Source of the DNA: Micropruina sp.
Lineage (GTDB): Bacteria; Actinomycetota; Actinomycetes; Propionibacteriales; Propionibacteriaceae
Reading direction: 5' to 3'
Length of the DNA: 64,000 nucleotides
NCBI GenBank assembly: GCA_016711105.1
Contig: JADJTO010000033.1
Span: 1 to 64,000, forward strand
Positions 16,986 to 27,076 of the stretch are shown in pieces. Every line of letters starts with the position of its first letter. The stretch's first letter is position 1. A program made the position numbers and the translations under genes. The notes beneath the pieces are model-generated. The model ran no database searches, had not been told where the DNA came from, and saw only the letters and a list, made by a program, of their open reading frames with translations.

Positions 16986-18315
16986 ATGCGCACACCCTCC
17001 GAGCGTCGCCGGCCATCGATCCGGCTGACCGTGTCGTCCGCCCGTTCCGGTCTCACCCAGGCCGCCGCGGAGCGGGTGCTCAGCCTGCCCCCGGTGGCTG
17101 CCGGCGCTTTGGCAGGGGCCACTGCGGCAGCGTCAGGGTGGGTGCTGGCCACCGCCTTCTGCCTGATCGCCTGGTTCACCGCGACCGCGATGCCGATCCC
17201 CACTGTGCTCGGGTTCGCCTCCTCGTTCTGGTTGACCGCGCACGGTGCCGGTGCTGTCGTCGGCGGCCAACCGATCACCGTGATTCCGCTCGGGTTGACC
17301 CTTTTTCTGGTCTGGCTGGTCCGCCTCCTCACCGGCATCGCTCAACGGCAGGCCCGCGTGAATGACGAGGTTGGCCACGACACCGTCGACCCGCGTCCGG
17401 GCTGGGCCCCTCGGGTCAAGCTTGTCCTCGGGGTTGCAGCGGGGTACGCCGCGGTGAGTGCCGTGATCTCTAGGGGCCGGTCTGGCTCCGCGGCTGTGGC
17501 TGGCCGCTTTGGGTGGCGCCGTGGTGGCGTTGCTCGGGGCTGCCTGGGCGCTGTCCGGCGAACTGGCCGGTCAGCAAGCCCGAGGTCTGCCCGAGTGGGT
17601 GAGATTTCTTCCCGGCGCTCTGGGGAGCGGTTTGTTGGCGATGGCGGGATTCTCGGCGGTCGCTCTGGCCATCGGCGTGATCGCCGGCTGGGACAAGATC
17701 TCCCGGCTCATCACCGCCTTGGAGCTGGACGGGGTCGGCGCCTTCCTGGTCGGCGTGCTGCACCTGCTGTACCTACCGAACTTCCTGGTCTGGTCGGCCA
17801 GCTTCCTCAGCGGCGCTGGGTTCAGCGTGGGGCTTGGTTCGGTGGTCGCCCCGATGGGGACCAGCACCGGCATCCTCCCGGCGATTCCCATCCTGGGGGC
17901 CCTGCCCGCCCCCGGTCCGGGCGGCCCGGCGGCCTTTCTGTGGCTGATCGCCGGACTGCTGATGGGCTCCGTGGCAGGCGCCCGGATGGTTCGCCGGCTT
18001 CCTCAACCCCCGACCTTGCTGGTCTCGCTGGGGCTGGGTGCCTTGGCCGGTGTGCTCACCGGGGTCGCGCTGCTCGCCGTGGCCGTGCTCACCCGGGGAG
18101 ACCTGGGCGTGCTCCGGCTGGTCGGCTTGGGGCCCCGGCTACCGGAGCTCAGTTGGCTGGCGCCATCGCTCGGCCTGCTGGGCGGGTTGATCGGCGCGGC
18201 GGCTGCTCGGCTCGTCGCCCCCAGCCGCCTGATTCCGGCGGAGTCGGTGCCGCCGGTGGACCCGGACGCCACCGAGCCGCTGCCGTTCTCCGAGCAAACA
18301 ACAGTGCGGATCTGA
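16986..18315 (+). CDS. perM: DUF6350/PerM-like polytopic membrane protein, frameshifted
   Basis: A protein of about 440 residues with around ten hydrophobic segments (for example VLATAFCLIAWFTATAMPIPT, LGAGLAPRLWLAALGGAVVALL, FLWLIAGLLMGSVAGA, LLVSLGLGALAGVLTGVALL) and conserved WSASFLSGAGFSVG. The location between sucCD and purN-purH matches the mycobacterial cell-division protein PerM, which supports the name; sequence recognition alone is weaker. A frameshift near 17467-17472 (extra T or two missing bases in ATCTCTAGG) splits it; the second frame reads LGAGLAPRLWL onwards. The start at 16986 is an ATG without a clear ribosome binding site. Confidence 0.75.
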
Positions 18316-18359
18316 TGACCGCAGCCCGGGCGGCTTCGTGTTGTGTCGGACGCCCTCGA

Positions 18360-18365
18360 TAGGGT
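18360..18365 (+). promoter_or_regulatory. -10 box of a leaderless purN transcript
   Basis: TAGGGT lies 7 nt before the chosen purN ATG. This supports a purN-purH-DUF3017 transcript separate from perM. Confidence 0.45.
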
Positions 18366-18372
18366 GTCCCCC

Positions 18373-18948
18373 ATGGCGTTCCGGCTGGTGGTTCTCGTGT
18401 CCGGCTCGGGCACCCTCTTGCAGTCGCTGCTGGACGCCCAAGCTGACGGCACGCTGGCGGGTGAGGTGGTCGCCGTCGGCGCCGACCGCGAGGACGCGCA
18501 CGGGCTGGTTCGTGCCGCCAAGGCAGGGGTGCCGACCTTCGTGCACAGCCTGACCAAGGGTGCCGATCGAGCGAGCTGGGACGCTGAGTTCACCGGCTTG
18601 GTGGCCGCGTTCGACCCTGACCTGGTGGTGAGTGCCGGATTCATGAAACTGCTTGGCCCGCCGTTCCTGGAGCGTTTCGGCGGTCGCGTGATCAACACCC
18701 ATCCTGCCCTGCTGCCGGCCTTCCCCGGGATGCACGGACCCCGGGATGCGCTGGCGCACGGGGTCAAAGTCACCGGAGCAACCGTGTTCCTGGTCGACGA
18801 GGGGGTCGACACCGGCAGGATCCTGGCCCAAGAGCCCGTCCGGGTACTGCCCGGAGACACCGTGGACACCCTGCACGAACGAATCAAGATCGCGGAGCGA
18901 GCGCTTCTGATCGACACCGTCAACGCCTTGGCCCGAGGAGCACTATGA
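18373..18948 (+). CDS. purN: Phosphoribosylglycinamide formyltransferase
   Basis: A 191-residue enzyme that transfers the formyl group of 10-formyl-THF to GAR in purine synthesis. Motifs are LVVLVSGSGTLLQSLLD (phosphate site), INTHPALLPAFPGMHG with the catalytic His, and GATVFLVDEGVDTGRIL with the catalytic Asp. The ATG at 18373 is preferred over an upstream GTG at 18343 because it gives the family N-terminus and has a -10 box 7 nt before it. The TGA overlaps the purH ATG. Confidence 0.92.
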   Translation: MAFRLVVLVSGSGTLLQSLLDAQADGTLAGEVVAVGADREDAHGLVRAAKAGVPTFVHSLTKGADRASWDAEFTGLVAAFDPDLVVSAGFMKLLGPPFLERFGGRVINTHPALLPAFPGMHGPRDALAHGVKVTGATVFLVDEGVDTGRILAQEPVRVLPGDTVDTLHERIKIAERALLIDTVNALARGAL

Positions 18949-20504
18949 CCGACCGACATCCGATCCGCCGCGCCCTGGTCTCGGTCTACGACAAGACCGA
19001 CCTGACCGAGCTCGGCCGAAGCCTCGCCGAGTCGGGCGTCGAGATCGTCTCCACCGGCTCCACGGCCAGCACGCTGATCGCCGCCGGTGTTCCTGTTACC
19101 GCGGTGGAGCAGGTGACCGGCTTCGCCGAATGCCTGGACGGGCGGGTGAAGACGCTGCACCCTCACATTCATGCCGGACTGCTGGCCGACCGGCGGCTGC
19201 CGTCGCATCGGGAGCAACTGGAGGTTCTCGGGATCGCGCCTTTTGATCTGGTGGTCAGCAACCTCTACCCCTTCGCCGACACGGTGGCCGCCGGGGGGAC
19301 CCCGGACGAATGCATCGAGCAGATCGACATCGGTGGGCCCTCGATGGTTCGCGCGGCGGCCAAGAACCACCCGTCGGTGGCCATCATCACCTCGCCCGAT
19401 CAGTATCTGCAGTTGACCGACGCGTTGGCGCAGGGAGGCTTCACCCTGGCCGAGCGGCAACGGCTTGCCGCGCAGGCCTTCGTCCACACCGCCACGTATG
19501 ACGTCACCGTGGCCAGCTGGATGGGGGCCGCCATCGGCGGCTCGCTGGAGGGGGATGGCTTCCCCGACTGGGTGGGGGCCACCTGGAACAAGGTGGGCAC
19601 GCTGCGCTACGGCGAGAACAGCCATCAGGCTGCGGCCCTGTATGCCGACGGCTTCCGCTCGGTGGGGCTCCCGGTGGCGGTCCAACTCCACGGCAAGGAG
19701 ATGTCGTACAACAACTACACCGACGGGGATGCCGCCTACCGGGCCGCCTACGACTTCGAAGCGCCGGCGGTGGCGATCATCAAGCATGGCAACCCGTGCG
19801 GGATCGCGCTCGGCGACGACATCGCCCAGGCGCACCGCAAAGCCCACGCCTGTGACCCGGTGTCGGCTTTCGGCGGGGTGATCGCGACCAACCGTCCGGT
19901 GAGCGTGGCGATGGCCGAGCAGGTCGCCGAGGTGTTCACCGAGGTGATCATTGCGCCCGGCTATGACGAAGGGGCGGTGCAGGTCCTCGATCGCAAGAAG
20001 AACATCCGCCTCCTGATCGCGGACGCGTTCCCCACAGCGCCGGTCGAGCATCGCGCGATCGCTGGTGGCATGCTGCTCCAACAGCCGGACGCCATCGATG
20101 CCCCGGGTGACGACCCCGCCACCTGGACTCTCGTGGCGGGCCCAGCGGCGGACGCGGCCACCCTGGCCGACCTCGATTTCGCCTGGCGGGCCTGTCGCGC
20201 GGTGAAGTCGAACGCCATCCTGCTGGCTCAGGACGGGGCCTCGGTTGGCGTGGGAATGGGTCAGGTGAACCGGGTCGATTCCTGTCGATTGGCGGTGGAG
20301 CGGGCCGGCGATCGGGCCAAGGGAGCGGTCGCGGCCTCGGACGCCTTCTTCCCGTTCTCCGACGGACCGGCGATCCTGATCGAGGCCGGCGTGCGCGCAA
20401 TCGTCCAGCCGGGCGGGTCCGTCCGGGACGCGGATACCATCGCTGCCGCAAACGACGCCGGGGTGACCATGTACCTCACCGGCACGCGGCACTTCTTCCA
20501 CTGA
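18945..20504 (+). CDS. purH: Bifunctional AICAR formyltransferase / IMP cyclohydrolase
   Basis: A 519-residue enzyme for the last two steps of IMP synthesis. The N-terminal IMP cyclohydrolase domain has ALVSVYDKTDLTELG, STGSTASTL, RVKTLHPHIHAGLLA and IDIGGPSMVRAAAKN. The C-terminal transformylase domain has LRYGENSHQAAALY, the Lys-His motif IIKHGNPCGIA, and VKSNAILLA. Length and both active sites are complete. ATGA overlap with purN gives a tight operon; the DUF3017 gene starts 2 nt after the stop. Confidence 0.96.
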   Translation: MTDRHPIRRALVSVYDKTDLTELGRSLAESGVEIVSTGSTASTLIAAGVPVTAVEQVTGFAECLDGRVKTLHPHIHAGLLADRRLPSHREQLEVLGIAPFDLVVSNLYPFADTVAAGGTPDECIEQIDIGGPSMVRAAAKNHPSVAIITSPDQYLQLTDALAQGGFTLAERQRLAAQAFVHTATYDVTVASWMGAAIGGSLEGDGFPDWVGATWNKVGTLRYGENSHQAAALYADGFRSVGLPVAVQLHGKEMSYNNYTDGDAAYRAAYDFEAPAVAIIKHGNPCGIALGDDIAQAHRKAHACDPVSAFGGVIATNRPVSVAMAEQVAEVFTEVIIAPGYDEGAVQVLDRKKNIRLLIADAFPTAPVEHRAIAGGMLLQQPDAIDAPGDDPATWTLVAGPAADAATLADLDFAWRACRAVKSNAILLAQDGASVGVGMGQVNRVDSCRLAVERAGDRAKGAVAASDAFFPFSDGPAILIEAGVRAIVQPGGSVRDADTIAAANDAGVTMYLTGTRHFFH

Positions 20505-20506
20505 GC

Positions 20507-20815
20507 ATGAGCACTCCCGAGCCACGAGAGCGGCCGCCGAAGAACTTCGTGCAGCAGGTGCTCGGTCAGTGGCCGCTGGCCAGCGTGCTCAGCGGGGTGG
20601 CCGTCGGCTTGGTGATCGTCGCCTTCGGGCACTGGCGGACCGGATCGACCCTGATCGGTCTGTCGATCACGGCCGGTGGATTCTTCCGGCTCCTGCCTCA
20701 GCGACGGGTGGGGCTACTGAACGTCCGAAATCGGCTCGCTGACACCCTGGTCTTGCTCGGGATCGGGATCGGGATCGCCGCGCTGGCCTGGTTGGTACCG
20801 CCCAGTCGCGGCTGA
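20507..20815 (+). CDS. DUF3017 membrane protein
   Basis: A 102-residue protein with three hydrophobic segments (LASVLSGVAVGLVIVAFG, STLIGLSITAGGFFRLL, TLVLLGIGIGIAALAWLV) and the conserved motif RLLPQRRVGLLNVRNRLADT. DUF3017 genes commonly follow purH in actinobacteria. Function is unknown. The start is 2 nt after the purH stop, so it is probably translationally coupled. Confidence 0.85.
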   Translation: MSTPEPRERPPKNFVQQVLGQWPLASVLSGVAVGLVIVAFGHWRTGSTLIGLSITAGGFFRLLPQRRVGLLNVRNRLADTLVLLGIGIGIAALAWLVPPSRG

Positions 20816-20832
20816 TCCCCCTCCGTTGTGAC

Positions 20833-21822
20833 TCAGATCAGGCCGAGTTCCTTGACCGCATCCCGTTCGTCCAAAAGCTCGGCGACTGAGGCGTCGATCC
20901 GGGAACGGCTGAAGTCGTCGATCTCCAGACCCTGGACGATCTGGTAGGTGCCGTCGGCAGTGGTGCAGGGGAAGGACGAGATCAGGCCCTCGGGAACCCC
21001 GTAGGAGCCGTCGGAGACGACGGCCATCGAGACCCAGTTGCCCTCCTCGGTGCCGCTCACCCAATCGCGCATGTGCTCCACGGTGGCGTTCGCCGCCGAG
21101 GCAGCCGACGAGGAGCCGCGAGCCGCGATGATCGCAGCACCTCGCTTGGCCACGGTGGGAATGAAGGTTGCCTCCAGCCACTCCTGGTCGTTGACCAGAG
21201 CGGCGGCGTTGGCACCGTTCACCTCGCAGTGGAACAGGTCGGGGTACTGGGTGGCGGAGTGGTTGCCCCAGATGGTCATCTTGCTGATCGCGGTCACCGG
21301 AACCGACAACTTGGCGGCCAGTTGGCTGATCGCGCGGTTGTGATCAAGGCGGGTCAGGGCGTTGAAACGCTCCGCGGGAATGTCGGGGGCGTTGCTCATG
21401 GCGATCAGCGCATTGGTGTTGGCCGGGTTTCCGGTGATCAGCACCTTGACGTCGTCGGCGGCGACGGCGTTCAGCGCACGACCCTGGGCGGTGAAGATCG
21501 CGCCGTTGGCGCTGAGCAGATCGCCGCGCTCCATGCCCTGCGTACGCGGGCGAGCGCCGACCAACATGGCCAGGTTGACCCCGTCGAAGACCTTCGTCGG
21601 ATCATCGCCGATCTGGATCCCGGACAACGTGGGGAAGGCGCAGTCCTGCAGCTCCATGACCACGCCCTCCAGGGCCTTCAGGGCGGGGGTGATTTCGAGC
21701 AGCCGCAACTCAACCGGCTGGTCCGGCCCCAAGAGGGAGCCGCTGGCAATGCGGAACAACAGGCTGTAACAGATCTGGCCGGCGGCACCAGTGACGGCGA
21801 CCTTGACGGGGGTTTTGCTCAC
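20833..21822 (-). CDS. mdh: Malate dehydrogenase
   Basis: A 329-residue NAD-dependent malate dehydrogenase of the long (cytosolic or actinobacterial) group. The Rossmann motif is VTGAAGQICYSLLFRIASG, the NAD-acidic residue lies in VELRLLEITPA, the substrate arginine region is GARPRTQGMERGDLL, and the catalytic His is in WGNHSATQYPD. Start is a GTG at 21822 (MSKTPVKVAVTG) with AAGGAG upstream. It oxidises malate to oxaloacetate, completing the TCA functions clustered here with sucCD and icd. Confidence 0.95.
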   Translation of the reverse strand: MSKTPVKVAVTGAAGQICYSLLFRIASGSLLGPDQPVELRLLEITPALKALEGVVMELQDCAFPTLSGIQIGDDPTKVFDGVNLAMLVGARPRTQGMERGDLLSANGAIFTAQGRALNAVAADDVKVLITGNPANTNALIAMSNAPDIPAERFNALTRLDHNRAISQLAAKLSVPVTAISKMTIWGNHSATQYPDLFHCEVNGANAAALVNDQEWLEATFIPTVAKRGAAIIAARGSSSAASAANATVEHMRDWVSGTEEGNWVSMAVVSDGSYGVPEGLISSFPCTTADGTYQIVQGLEIDDFSRSRIDASVAELLDERDAVKELGLI

Positions 21823-21953
21823 CTTGAACTCGCTCCTTACACGTGCGCTGTCGCGCTTGTCTCAACGTCTCTGACGCTAGCACTGGTGGCCCTTGCGCGA
21901 TGCACGTGGACGGAGCTGAACCCGCCCCTGACGGTGGCTGGGCGAGGCGCTGG

Positions 21954-21959
21954 TAAAAT
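21954..21959 (+). promoter_or_regulatory. -10 box upstream of the phosphatase gene
   Basis: TAAAAT, a near-consensus -10 box, lies 30 nt before the ATG. CTGACG at 21928-21933 is a possible -35 box but the 20-nt spacing is long. A GAGGA ribosome binding site follows. Confidence 0.45.
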
Positions 21960-21989
21960 CGGCGCCTCACCACCTCTGCGAGGACACCG

Positions 21990-22598
21990 ATGCGACTGCT
22001 GCTCGTCCGACACGGCCAAACCCGATCGAATGTGGCCATGGTGTTGGACACGATGCACCCGGGGGCCGGGCTCGATGAGACCGGCCTGGAGCAGGCCCAG
22101 GCTTTGGTCGAGCGACTAGCCGAGCTGCCGATCGACGCCATCTATGTCTCCGACCTGCCGCGTACCGCCCAGACGGCCACACCGCTGGCTGTGTTACGCG
22201 GACTTGAGCTCACGGTCCTCCCCGGCTTGCGGGAGATCCAAGCGGGGGAGGACGAGATGTCTCCCGATTGGCTGCGCTACGTCAGCACGCTGCGAGCCTG
22301 GTGGGAGGGCGACCCAGGGGCAAAGATCCCCGGCGGGGAAGATGCGCACCAGTTTCTGGAGCGGTTCGACGCGGCGATCGATCAGATCGTCCGGGCGGGG
22401 CACGACCACGTGGTCGTGGTCAGCCACGGGGCGGCCTTGCGAGTCTGGACCGAACATCGGATCCCCGGCTTCAACGCGCTGGTCGGCCATCAGGGCCTGC
22501 CCAACACGACGGTGATCGTGGCGGAGGGGCATCCCGAGACTGGCTGGTCGTTGGTCTCGGTCGACTTCCCGGACGCCTCCGGCTCCCCGCTACGGTGA
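21990..22598 (+). CDS. Histidine phosphatase family protein (phosphoglycerate mutase-like)
   Basis: A 202-residue protein with the phosphohistidine motif LLLVRHGQTRSN at the N-terminus (His 8), the second arginine in SDLPRTAQTA, the acid/base Glu in GLREIQAGEDE, and the second catalytic His in VVVVSHGAALR. All four catalytic elements are present. Substrate cannot be read from sequence; relatives include small-molecule phosphatases and cofactor-related phosphatases. GAGGA precedes the ATG. Confidence 0.88.
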   Translation: MRLLLVRHGQTRSNVAMVLDTMHPGAGLDETGLEQAQALVERLAELPIDAIYVSDLPRTAQTATPLAVLRGLELTVLPGLREIQAGEDEMSPDWLRYVSTLRAWWEGDPGAKIPGGEDAHQFLERFDAAIDQIVRAGHDHVVVVSHGAALRVWTEHRIPGFNALVGHQGLPNTTVIVAEGHPETGWSLVSVDFPDASGSPLR

Positions 22599-22704
22599 CC
22601 AGCCGGCCTGCCTCGCCGTAGCCGCCAGGGTGCGCTACCCCTCTGCCCTTTGTCTGACGGGGCTGATAATTTCATTCTGCAACGCCGCTCACCGAGGAGA
22701 CCCC

Positions 22705-25700
22705 ATGCGCCGACCGGTTGCCCTTCTGGCCAGTCTTGTTCTGCTGCTCACGCTCTGGGCAGGGGGAACGCCCAGAGCCTCGGCGGAAGAGCGGGTCGCG
22801 AACCTGGTCGGCAGCGTGCAGACCGAACTCGGCTGCGCTGCAGACTGGGCGCCCGACTGCACGGCAACGGACTTGGTGAAGGATGGAACCACCCACAGCC
22901 GGGTCTTCACCATTCCCGCCGGCTCGTGGGAGTTCAAGGTGGCGATCAACCACAGCTGGCTGGAAAGCCATGGCGCTGCGGGTGGGTCGGCCAACATTCC
23001 TTTGACCCTTACCGCAGCAGCCAAGATCAAGGTCAGCTACGACGATCTCACGCACCTGGTCACCGTGAGCCCGGCCGAGCTACCTGGCCAAGCCACTGGC
23101 GCAGATCGATCGCTGGCGGTCTCGTCGCTGCGCTCGCTGTTGACCAAGGAGCGGTTCTACTTCTTGATGGCTGACCGGTTCGCCAACGGAGCTACGGGCA
23201 ATGACGCGGGCGGTCTCACCGGCTCCCGCTTGGAGAGTGGGTTTGACCCCACAGACAAGGGCTTCTACCACGGCGGAGACCTCAAGGGAGTCACGGAGAA
23301 GCTCGATTACATCAAAGGCCTGGGGACGAGCGCCATTTGGCTCACGCCGTCGTTCAAGAACAAGCCGGTCCAGGGCGAGGGCGAGAATGTCAGCGCCGGC
23401 TACCACGGCTACTGGATCACCGACTTCACCCAGATCGACCCGCACCTGGGCACCAATCAAGACATGAAAGATCTGATCTCGGCCGCCCACGCCAAGGGGA
23501 TGAAGGTCTTCTTCGACATCATCACCAATCACACGGCCGACGTCATCAACTATGAGGAAGGTCTGTACAGCTACATCTCGAAGGAGGTGTCGCCCTACCA
23601 GGACGCCGCCGGCCTGACGTTCGACGATGTGGCCTACGCCGGCACCGACAACTTCCCGACGCTGGATCCGGCGACCTCGTTTCCGTACACCCCGGTCTTC
23701 CGTTCCGAGGCCGACAAGACGGTGAAGGTGCCCGCCTGGTTGAACGACCCGACGCTCTATCACAACCGCGGCGACTCGACGTTCGCCGGTGAGTCCCTCC
23801 ACCTACGGCGACTTCGTCAGGCTGGGCGACCCTGTTCACCGAGAACCACGAGGTCGTGGACGGGATGGTCGACATCTACAACGCCTGGGTCGATCTCGGC
23901 ATCGACGGGTTCCGGATCGACACGGTCAAGCATGTGAACAACGAGTTCTGGCAGAAGTTCGGCCCGGCCCTGATGGATCATGCCGCCGAGGTGAACAACG
24001 ACGACTTCTTCATGTTCGGCGAGGTCTACGACTCCTCACCGTCCTTCACCAGCCAGTACTCCACCTCGGCCAAGCTTCCGGCGACTCTGGACTTCGGTTT
24101 CAGAACGCGGCGCTTCGGCTTCGCGCAGGCAAGCCGACCTCCGGGCTGCGGGACATGTTCGCCGGGGACGACTGGTACACCGACCACGACTCGAACGCCT
24201 ACAACCTGCCCACGTTCCTGGGCAACCACGACATGGGTCGGCAGACCATGATGCTCAAGAGCGCCGGCTACTCCAACGCCGACATTCTGACCCGGAACAA
24301 ACTCTCCAACGCGCTGATGTACCTCACCCGAGGGCAACCAGTGGTCTACTACGGCGACGAGCAGGGCTTCATGGGCTCCGGCGGCGACAAGGACTCCCGC
24401 CAAGACATGTTCGCCACCCAGGTGGCCCAGTACGCCGGGGAAGACGTGATCGGCGGCACGTCCGGGTCTAAGGACCGCTACCTGACCGATCATCCGCTCT
24501 ACCAGCAGATCGCGGGGCTGGCCAAGCTGCGGGCTGCTCATCCGGCCCTGTCCGACGGCGCCCAGATTCATCGCTACTCCTCCAACTCGGCCGGTGCCTT
24601 CGCGGTCAGCCGGATCGACAAGGTGGCCAAGCGTGAGTACCTCGTCCTGACCAATAACGCCGTGACCGCCCAGACGGTCACGTTCTCCACCTACTCGGCC
24701 GGGAGCAAGTTCGTCTCGCTCTATGGTGAGGGTGGCGACCTGCGAGCCAATGCTCAGGGGCGGGTCACCGCGACCATCCCGGCGCTGGGCGCCGTCGTGT
24801 ACCGGGCCAACTCGGTGATGACCCCACCCACGGCGGCCCCGGTGATCATCCCGACCGCGCCGGTCATGGGCGGCACAGTCGGGGGTCGGGCCGAGATTTC
24901 GGCCGCAATCGCCGACAGCAGCCGCTTCGCCGAGGTGAGCTTCTACTTCCGGCATGCCGGCACCGACACCTGGAAGCTGCTCGGCACCGATGACAACCCG
25001 CTGTACCGCGTCTACCAGGACGTCAGCGGGATGGCCAAGGGCACCCTGCTGGAGTACCGGATCGTGGCCAAGGACCTGGCCGGAAACATCTCGGCCACGT
25101 CCACCTACGGTTTCGTGGGCGACCCGGTCGGGCCGGTCAGCAGCGTGACCAACGATCCGCCGGCTCAGCAGCCCGAGTTCGTCACTGTTCCCGGTTCGCA
25201 CAACAGCGAGATGGGCTGCGGCGCCGACTGGGATCCGGCCTGTGCGCAGGCCCAGCTGACCCTCGACCCGACCGATCAGATCTGGAAGCTGACCACCTCG
25301 GTGCTGGCCGGGGAGTACGAGTTCAAGGCAGCGATCAACAAGTCGTGGGACGAGAACTACGGCGTCGGCGGGATCCGCAACGGCTCCAACATCGTCTATA
25401 AGCCGACCGGCGGGCCGATCAGCTTCTACTACGACCACGCCACCCATTGGGTGACCAACACCGCGCAGGGCGACATTGTCACCGCCCCCGGCTCGTTCGG
25501 CTCTGAACTTGGCTGTGCCGCCGACTGGCTGGCCGAGTGCATGCGTCCGTGGCTCCAAGACCCCGACGGTGACGGCACCTACACCTGGTCGTCGGTGAAG
25601 GTGCCGGCTGGGAGCTATGAGTTCAAGGTTGCCCATGATCTCGCCTGGGTGGAGGCCTACCCAGCGGGGTCGAATGTGCCGCTGAACGTGCCCAAGGACG

Positions 25701-26141
25701 GGATGCAGGTCACGATCAGTTACAAGCTCTCTGACCACTCGGTCGGCGTGGCGGCGACGCAGCCGGCCGCGACTCCGACCTCACCGTGGCCAACGCGGTC
25801 GTCGTGGCGCCGAACCTGATCGCCTACCCCGCCGCCAGCCTGCCGATCGGGGTGGATCCGTCGACCTTGAGCTGGCGGCTGCACTGGTCAGCAACCGGTG
25901 GCCTGGCCGTGGACGCGGAAGGCATCATCGGCGGCTCCACTGCCAGCCTGACCAGGGATCCGGCGGCCTGCCCGCTGCGGTGGTGACCGCCCATCCGGAG
26001 CTGGCAGACTCGGTGGCGCTGGTCATCGACAAGAAGACAGCCAAGCAGCTGGCCACGATCATGGCTGGCCAAGTGGCCGTGGCCCTGTATGACGGGAGCG
26101 GCAAGTTGTTGGACGCCACCGGACTGAAGGCTGCCGCCTGA
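22705..26141 (+). CDS. Secreted multidomain alpha-amylase (GH13) with X25 modules, several frameshifts
   Basis: The signal peptide is MRRPVALLASLVLLLTLWAGG..ASA. An X25-type starch-binding module follows (NLVGSVQTELGCAADW to about residue 125). The GH13 barrel has region I FFDIITNHTADV, region II GIDGFRIDTVKHV (nucleophile Asp), region III FMFGEVYD (acid Glu) and region IV FLGNHDMGR. A beta domain and two more X25 modules follow (near 25175-25470 and 25480-25740: SEMGCGADW, SELGCAADW). The end (about 25786-26141) resembles the N-terminal domain of actinobacterial pullulanases (LPAAVVTAHPELAD, QLATIMAGQVAVALYDGSG, LLDATGL) but no pullulanase barrel follows. Frames break near 23800, 23835, 24105, 25770 and 25955. 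About 1145 aa after correction. Confidence 0.85.
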
Positions 26142-26154
26142 CCTTGCGGGTCAG
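26138..26154. terminator. Short hairpin between convergent amylase and purU
   Basis: CTGACC (26138-26143) and GGTCAG (26149-26154) pair around a 5-nt loop. It overlaps both stop codons; at 6 bp it is a weak candidate. Confidence 0.35.
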
Positions 26155-27002
26155 CGGAAGATGACGGTCCGGCTGCCGTCCAGCATCACCCGGCGCTCGG
26201 CGAACAGCTTGACCGCCTCGGTCAGCGTCCGGGACTCCTGCTCCTGACCCATGGCCATCAGCTCGGGGACCTCCATCGAGTGGTCCACCCGGCGCACGTT
26301 CTGCTCGATGATCGGGCCTTCGTCCAGGTCGGCGGTGACGAAGTGGGCGGTGGCGCCGATCAGCTTCACGCCGCGCGAATGGGCCTGCCGGTAGGGGTTG
26401 GCGCCCTTGAAGCCGGGCAGGAACGAGTGGTGAATGTTGATCGCGCGTCCGGCAAGCTCGTCGCACAACCCGGGGGAGAGCACCTGCATGTAGCGGGCCA
26501 GCACCACCAGTTCGATGTCGTGTTCGGTGATCGCGTCGATGATCCGTCGCTCGACCGACCGCTTCGTCTCCGAGGTCACCAAGTGATGCTCGAACGGGAT
26601 CCCGTAGAAGTTCGCCATCGGCTCCAGGTCGGGGTGGTTCGACAGGATCAGCGGAACGTGCAGCGGCAGGTAGCCCGAGCGCTGCCGGAAGAGCAGGTCG
26701 TTCAGGCAGTGCCCGGCCTTGGAGGCCAGGATCAGGGTGCGTCGGCGCCGACCCACGTAATCCAAGGCCCAGTCGGCGTGGAGTGACTCCGCGATCGGGG
26801 TGACGGCCTGCTCGAAGATGGACCGATCGAAGCCGGACTGAACCTGCACCCGCATGAAGAAGCGCTTCGATTCAGTGGAGGAGAACTGCTGCAGTTCGGT
26901 GATGTTGCCCTGAGCAGCGGCGATGGCTCCGGTGACGGCATGGACGATGCCGGCCCGGTCAGGGCAGGCCAAGGTGAGCAGCCAATGGGTCGAATCGATC
27001 AC
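26151..27002 (-). CDS. purU: Formyltetrahydrofolate deformylase
   Basis: A 283-residue enzyme hydrolysing 10-formyl-THF to THF and formate. The N-terminal ACT domain (LLTLACPDRAGIVHAVTGAI) is followed by a PurN-like hydrolase domain with LILASKAGHCLNDLL, the catalytic INIHHSFLPGFKGANPY and GATAHFVTADLDEGPII. The ACT domain and the Asn-His-Asp set separate it from PurN. It starts at a GTG with TACCCT (27009-27014) 6 nt upstream and no ribosome binding site, so probably leaderless. It may balance one-carbon pools used by purN and purH. Confidence 0.93.
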   Translation of the reverse strand: MIDSTHWLLTLACPDRAGIVHAVTGAIAAAQGNITELQQFSSTESKRFFMRVQVQSGFDRSIFEQAVTPIAESLHADWALDYVGRRRRTLILASKAGHCLNDLLFRQRSGYLPLHVPLILSNHPDLEPMANFYGIPFEHHLVTSETKRSVERRIIDAITEHDIELVVLARYMQVLSPGLCDELAGRAINIHHSFLPGFKGANPYRQAHSRGVKLIGATAHFVTADLDEGPIIEQNVRRVDHSMEVPELMAMGQEQESRTLTEAVKLFAERRVMLDGSRTVIFR

Positions 27003-27008
27003 GGCGAC

Positions 27009-27070
27009 AGGGTAGCGGCGTTCTGAGGATCGGTCGGGGTGTGGTCGAGGGTGTCGAGACCCCGTATGTT
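27009..27070. promoter_or_regulatory. Divergent leaderless promoters of purU and icd
   Basis: Minus-strand TACCCT (27009-27014) lies 6 nt from the purU GTG, and plus-strand TATGTT (27065-27070) lies 6 nt from the icd ATG. Only 74 nt separate the two coding regions. Confidence 0.5.
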
Positions 27071-27076
27071 GTCGCC

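Noticed and set aside
18003..20525. 840-residue open frame on the minus strand
   Set aside because: It lies antisense to perM, purN and purH, has the Arg/Gly/His-rich composition of a high-GC shadow frame, and shows no recognisable domain.
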